From Chloroflexia bacterium (lineage in GTDB: Bacteria > Chloroflexota > Chloroflexia > Thermomicrobiales > UBA6265): a DNA stretch of 5,712 nucleotides. A program made the position numbers and the translations under genes. This document shows positions 4,489-5,712 of this stretch, one piece after another (position 1 is the first letter of the stretch; each line of letters begins with the position of its first letter). The notes beneath the pieces were generated by a model. The model did no database searches. It was not told where the DNA came from and saw only the letters and a list, made by a program, of their open reading frames with translations. The stretch covers positions 1 to 5,712 of the forward strand of contig JACDBO010000198.1 in NCBI GenBank assembly GCA_013694885.1. Reading direction: 5' to 3'.

Positions 4489-5403
4489 GTGAACGAGACT
4501 GATCTCCAGGCGCCCGACGCGGAGATCCGCGACGTCGCGGTGATCGGCGCGGGGCTGTTGGGTTCACAGATCGCCGCACTCACCGCGGCGAGCAGGCGAC
4601 CGGTCCGGCTCTACGACGTTGCCGAGGACGCCGCAGCCGGCGCCGTTGAGCGCTTGCGAACGATGTTGACACCGGTGATCGACCGCGGTGCTCTCGACTG
4701 GGATCTTGAATCCGTGCTTGGGCGAATCACGCCGAAGCCCTCGCTGTCCGAGGCGGTGAGCGGTGTCGACCTCGTCGTCGAGGCGGTTCGCGAGCATCTA
4801 CCGACGAAACGGGACGTGTTCGCGGAGATCAGCCGGCTGAACCCGACGGCGCTGCTGGCGTCCAATAGCTCGTCGATCCCATCGTCCGCGCTCGCCGATG
4901 TCGTGGCCGACCCCGCTCGCCTGGTCAATCTGCACTTCTTCAGCGAGTTCTGGCAACGGTCGATGGTCGAGGTGATGGGCTGCGGGCAGACGAGCGAGGC
5001 CACGGTGGCGACAATGGCCGCCTTCGGCCGCTCGCTCGGACTGGTGACGGCCGTGGTCCACGGCGAGAGCAAGGGGTTCATCATCAACCGGGTCTGGCGC
5101 GCGGTGAAGCGAGAGGCCCTCCGGGTCGTGGACGAAGGGCACGCGGCGCCGGAGGATGTCGACCGCCTCTGGGCGCTCTTCTTCGGCACGACGATCGGTC
5201 CGTTCGGGATCATGGACGAGATCGGTCTGGATGTGATCGCCGACATCGAAGAGAGCTACATCGCCGTCGCCACCGACCCGGCCGACCGCACCTCGCCGAC
5301 GCTGCGCCGCCTCGTCGCCGCTGGACAGCTCGGCCGCAAGACTGGCCAGGGCTTCTACCACTACCCAGGAACGAAGGACTCAGTCCTCAGTCCTGAGGAC
5401 TGA
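4489..5403 (+). CDS. 3-hydroxyacyl-CoA dehydrogenase family protein with altered catalytic loop
   Basis: The 304-residue protein has the full two-domain layout of the short HADH/HbdA family. The N-terminal Rossmann fold has G20-A-G-L-L-G25 and an acidic D43 (LYDV) for the NAD ribose, then VDLVVEAVREHLPTKRDVF (about 93-111) and ASNSSSIP (124-131). The catalytic region is HFF at 149-151 with E161. The C-terminal domain has GFIINR (196-201) and GRKTGQGFYHY (282-292). His149 and Glu161 are 12 residues apart as in the catalytic dyad of known enzymes. However, the family Asn-Pro after HFF is replaced (HFFSEFWQRSMVEV), so the substrate may not be an ordinary 3-hydroxyacyl-CoA. The start is a GTG with GGAGG 11 bp upstream. 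The last ten residues are encoded by a palindromic heptad repeat, and the 3' end overlaps the convergent membrane-protein gene by 24 bp. It would normally oxidise a hydroxyacyl-CoA with NAD+ in the cytoplasm; the real substrate is unknown. Confidence 0.85.
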   Translation: MNETDLQAPDAEIRDVAVIGAGLLGSQIAALTAASRRPVRLYDVAEDAAAGAVERLRTMLTPVIDRGALDWDLESVLGRITPKPSLSEAVSGVDLVVEAVREHLPTKRDVFAEISRLNPTALLASNSSSIPSSALADVVADPARLVNLHFFSEFWQRSMVEVMGCGQTSEATVATMAAFGRSLGLVTAVVHGESKGFIINRVWRAVKREALRVVDEGHAAPEDVDRLWALFFGTTIGPFGIMDEIGLDVIADIEESYIAVATDPADRTSPTLRRLVAAGQLGRKTGQGFYHYPGTKDSVLSPED

Positions 5404-5411
5404 GTCCTTCG
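5372..5411. repeat. 19-bp-stem heptad palindrome spanning both convergent gene ends
   Basis: Positions 5372-5390 are the exact reverse complement of 5393-5411, with only the central two bases unpaired. After GAA (5373-5375) the + strand reads in 7-bp units: GGACTCA, GTCCTCA, GTCCTGA, GGACTGA, GTCCTTC. It contains the stop codon of the + gene (5401-5403) and of the minus gene (5380-5382). It should fold into a long hairpin in both transcripts and probably ends both, although no T-tract follows on either side. It shares the ACGAAGG lead-in and the GNNNNNA unit form with the cassette at 415-475. Confidence 0.75.
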
Positions 5412-5712
5412 CGGGCCGCCGCCTTCGGCCGCGCTGCGCGACGCGGCCGCGGCGGTAGGGTTGGTAGGTGGCGTTGATGTAGGCGCCGAAGAGGAGCAGG
5501 TGGGCCAGTAAGTAGAACCAGATCAGGAGGAGGGAGAGGAAGGCGAAAGCGGAGCCGATGCGGTTGAACCCTTGCACGAGACGGAGATAGAGAGGGAAGA
5601 CCTGGGTCATGAGCACGAAGAGGACGGCGATGGTGACTGCGCCTGGCACGATATCGTCGACGCGCTGACCGGCGTTGGGCACGACGCGAAAGAGCATCCC
5701 GAAGAGCGCGGT
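5380..5712 (-). CDS. YihY/BrkB (UPF0761) family membrane protein, C-terminal part (5' end outside window)
   Basis: The frame stays open to the right edge (codons for TALFG precede the internal Met at 5697), so the gene starts beyond the window and about 110 C-terminal residues are seen. They show the family's end: LFRVVPN, then a membrane segment (IVPGAVTIAVLFVLMTQVFPLYL), then the hallmark GSAFAFLSLLLIWFYLLAHLLLFGAYINA, equivalent to the usual 'GS...LLLWLY...LLGAEXN'. An Arg-rich tail (YRRGRVAQRGRRRRPAK) follows, presumably cytoplasmic. These proteins were once called ribonuclease BN, wrongly; they are polytopic inner-membrane proteins of unclear, possibly transport, function. The last residues (KDSVLRTED) come from the palindromic heptad repeat and mimic the C-terminus of the convergent dehydrogenase-like protein. 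The stop is TGA at 5380-5382. Confidence 0.85.
   Translation of the reverse strand, partial: TALFGMLFRVVPNAGQRVDDIVPGAVTIAVLFVLMTQVFPLYLRLVQGFNRIGSAFAFLSLLLIWFYLLAHLLLFGAYINATYQPYRRGRVAQRGRRRRPAKDSVLRTED

Noticed and set aside
5412..5456. GC-rich inverted sequence (CCGCCGC ... GCGGCGG) near the YihY gene end
   Set aside because: It lies in the codons of the Arg-rich tail, where repeated CGC/GCC codons give such complementarity by themselves.
1..5712. CRISPR array, tRNA, insertion sequence, integrase or attachment site
   Set aside because: No regularly spaced repeats, no cloverleaf-like sequence, no transposase-like frame and no target-site duplication were seen.

Overview
The window is a GC-rich piece of bacterial chromosome. 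Its gene content fits a Chloroflexota organism, most likely class Thermomicrobia (Sphaerobacter-like): Tat-exported ferritin-like proteins, an ECF sigma factor with a RskA-like anti-sigma factor, and an F420-dependent (DDN-type) oxidoreductase. An actinobacterial-type host is the main alternative, and the lineage call is inference from gene families and base composition only. There is no rRNA, tRNA, transposase, integrase, CRISPR array or phage gene, and no gene-free stretch over 300 bp.

Layout, left to right. The 3' end of a SIMPL (DUF541) domain gene runs on the + strand to 395. A convergent junction (396-520) follows, with two strong inverted repeats. A minus-strand block then covers 521-3645. 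In transcription order it holds an ECF sigma factor (GTG start at 3645), an overlapping membrane anti-sigma factor with a zinc-binding HxxxCxxC motif (ends 2256), a hairpin terminator (2181-2214), and two tandem paralogous Tat-secreted ferritin-like genes (1988-1338 and 1243-521). Next comes a minus-strand DDN-family deazaflavin (F420)-dependent oxidoreductase (4294-3848). It is divergent from a + strand 3-hydroxyacyl-CoA dehydrogenase-like gene (4489-5403). That gene converges on, and overlaps by 24 bp, the 3' end of a YihY/BrkB-family membrane protein gene that runs off the right edge.

The main functional story is a probable small ECF regulon. The same bipartite element, GAATGATCC-N16/17-CGT(A/C), lies upstream of the sigma gene and upstream of the first ferritin-like gene, both on the minus strand. 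The -35-like half matches the TGATCC of ChrR-controlled RpoE promoters as I remember them. This suggests that the sigma factor activates its own sigma/anti-sigma operon and the exported di-iron ferritin-like pair, probably in response to an envelope or oxidative signal sensed by the anti-sigma factor.

The second notable signal is a family of heptameric palindromic cassettes. Both convergent gene junctions (415-475 and 5372-5411) carry GAA followed by 7-bp units of the form GNNNNNA, arranged as long inverted repeats. At the right-hand junction the 19-bp-stem palindrome lies inside both coding sequences in the same codon register, so two unrelated proteins end in nearly identical tails (KDSVLSPED and KDSVLRTED). 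The dehydrogenase-like protein also has an altered catalytic loop: the His and Glu are kept with correct spacing, but the family Asn-Pro after HFF is replaced.
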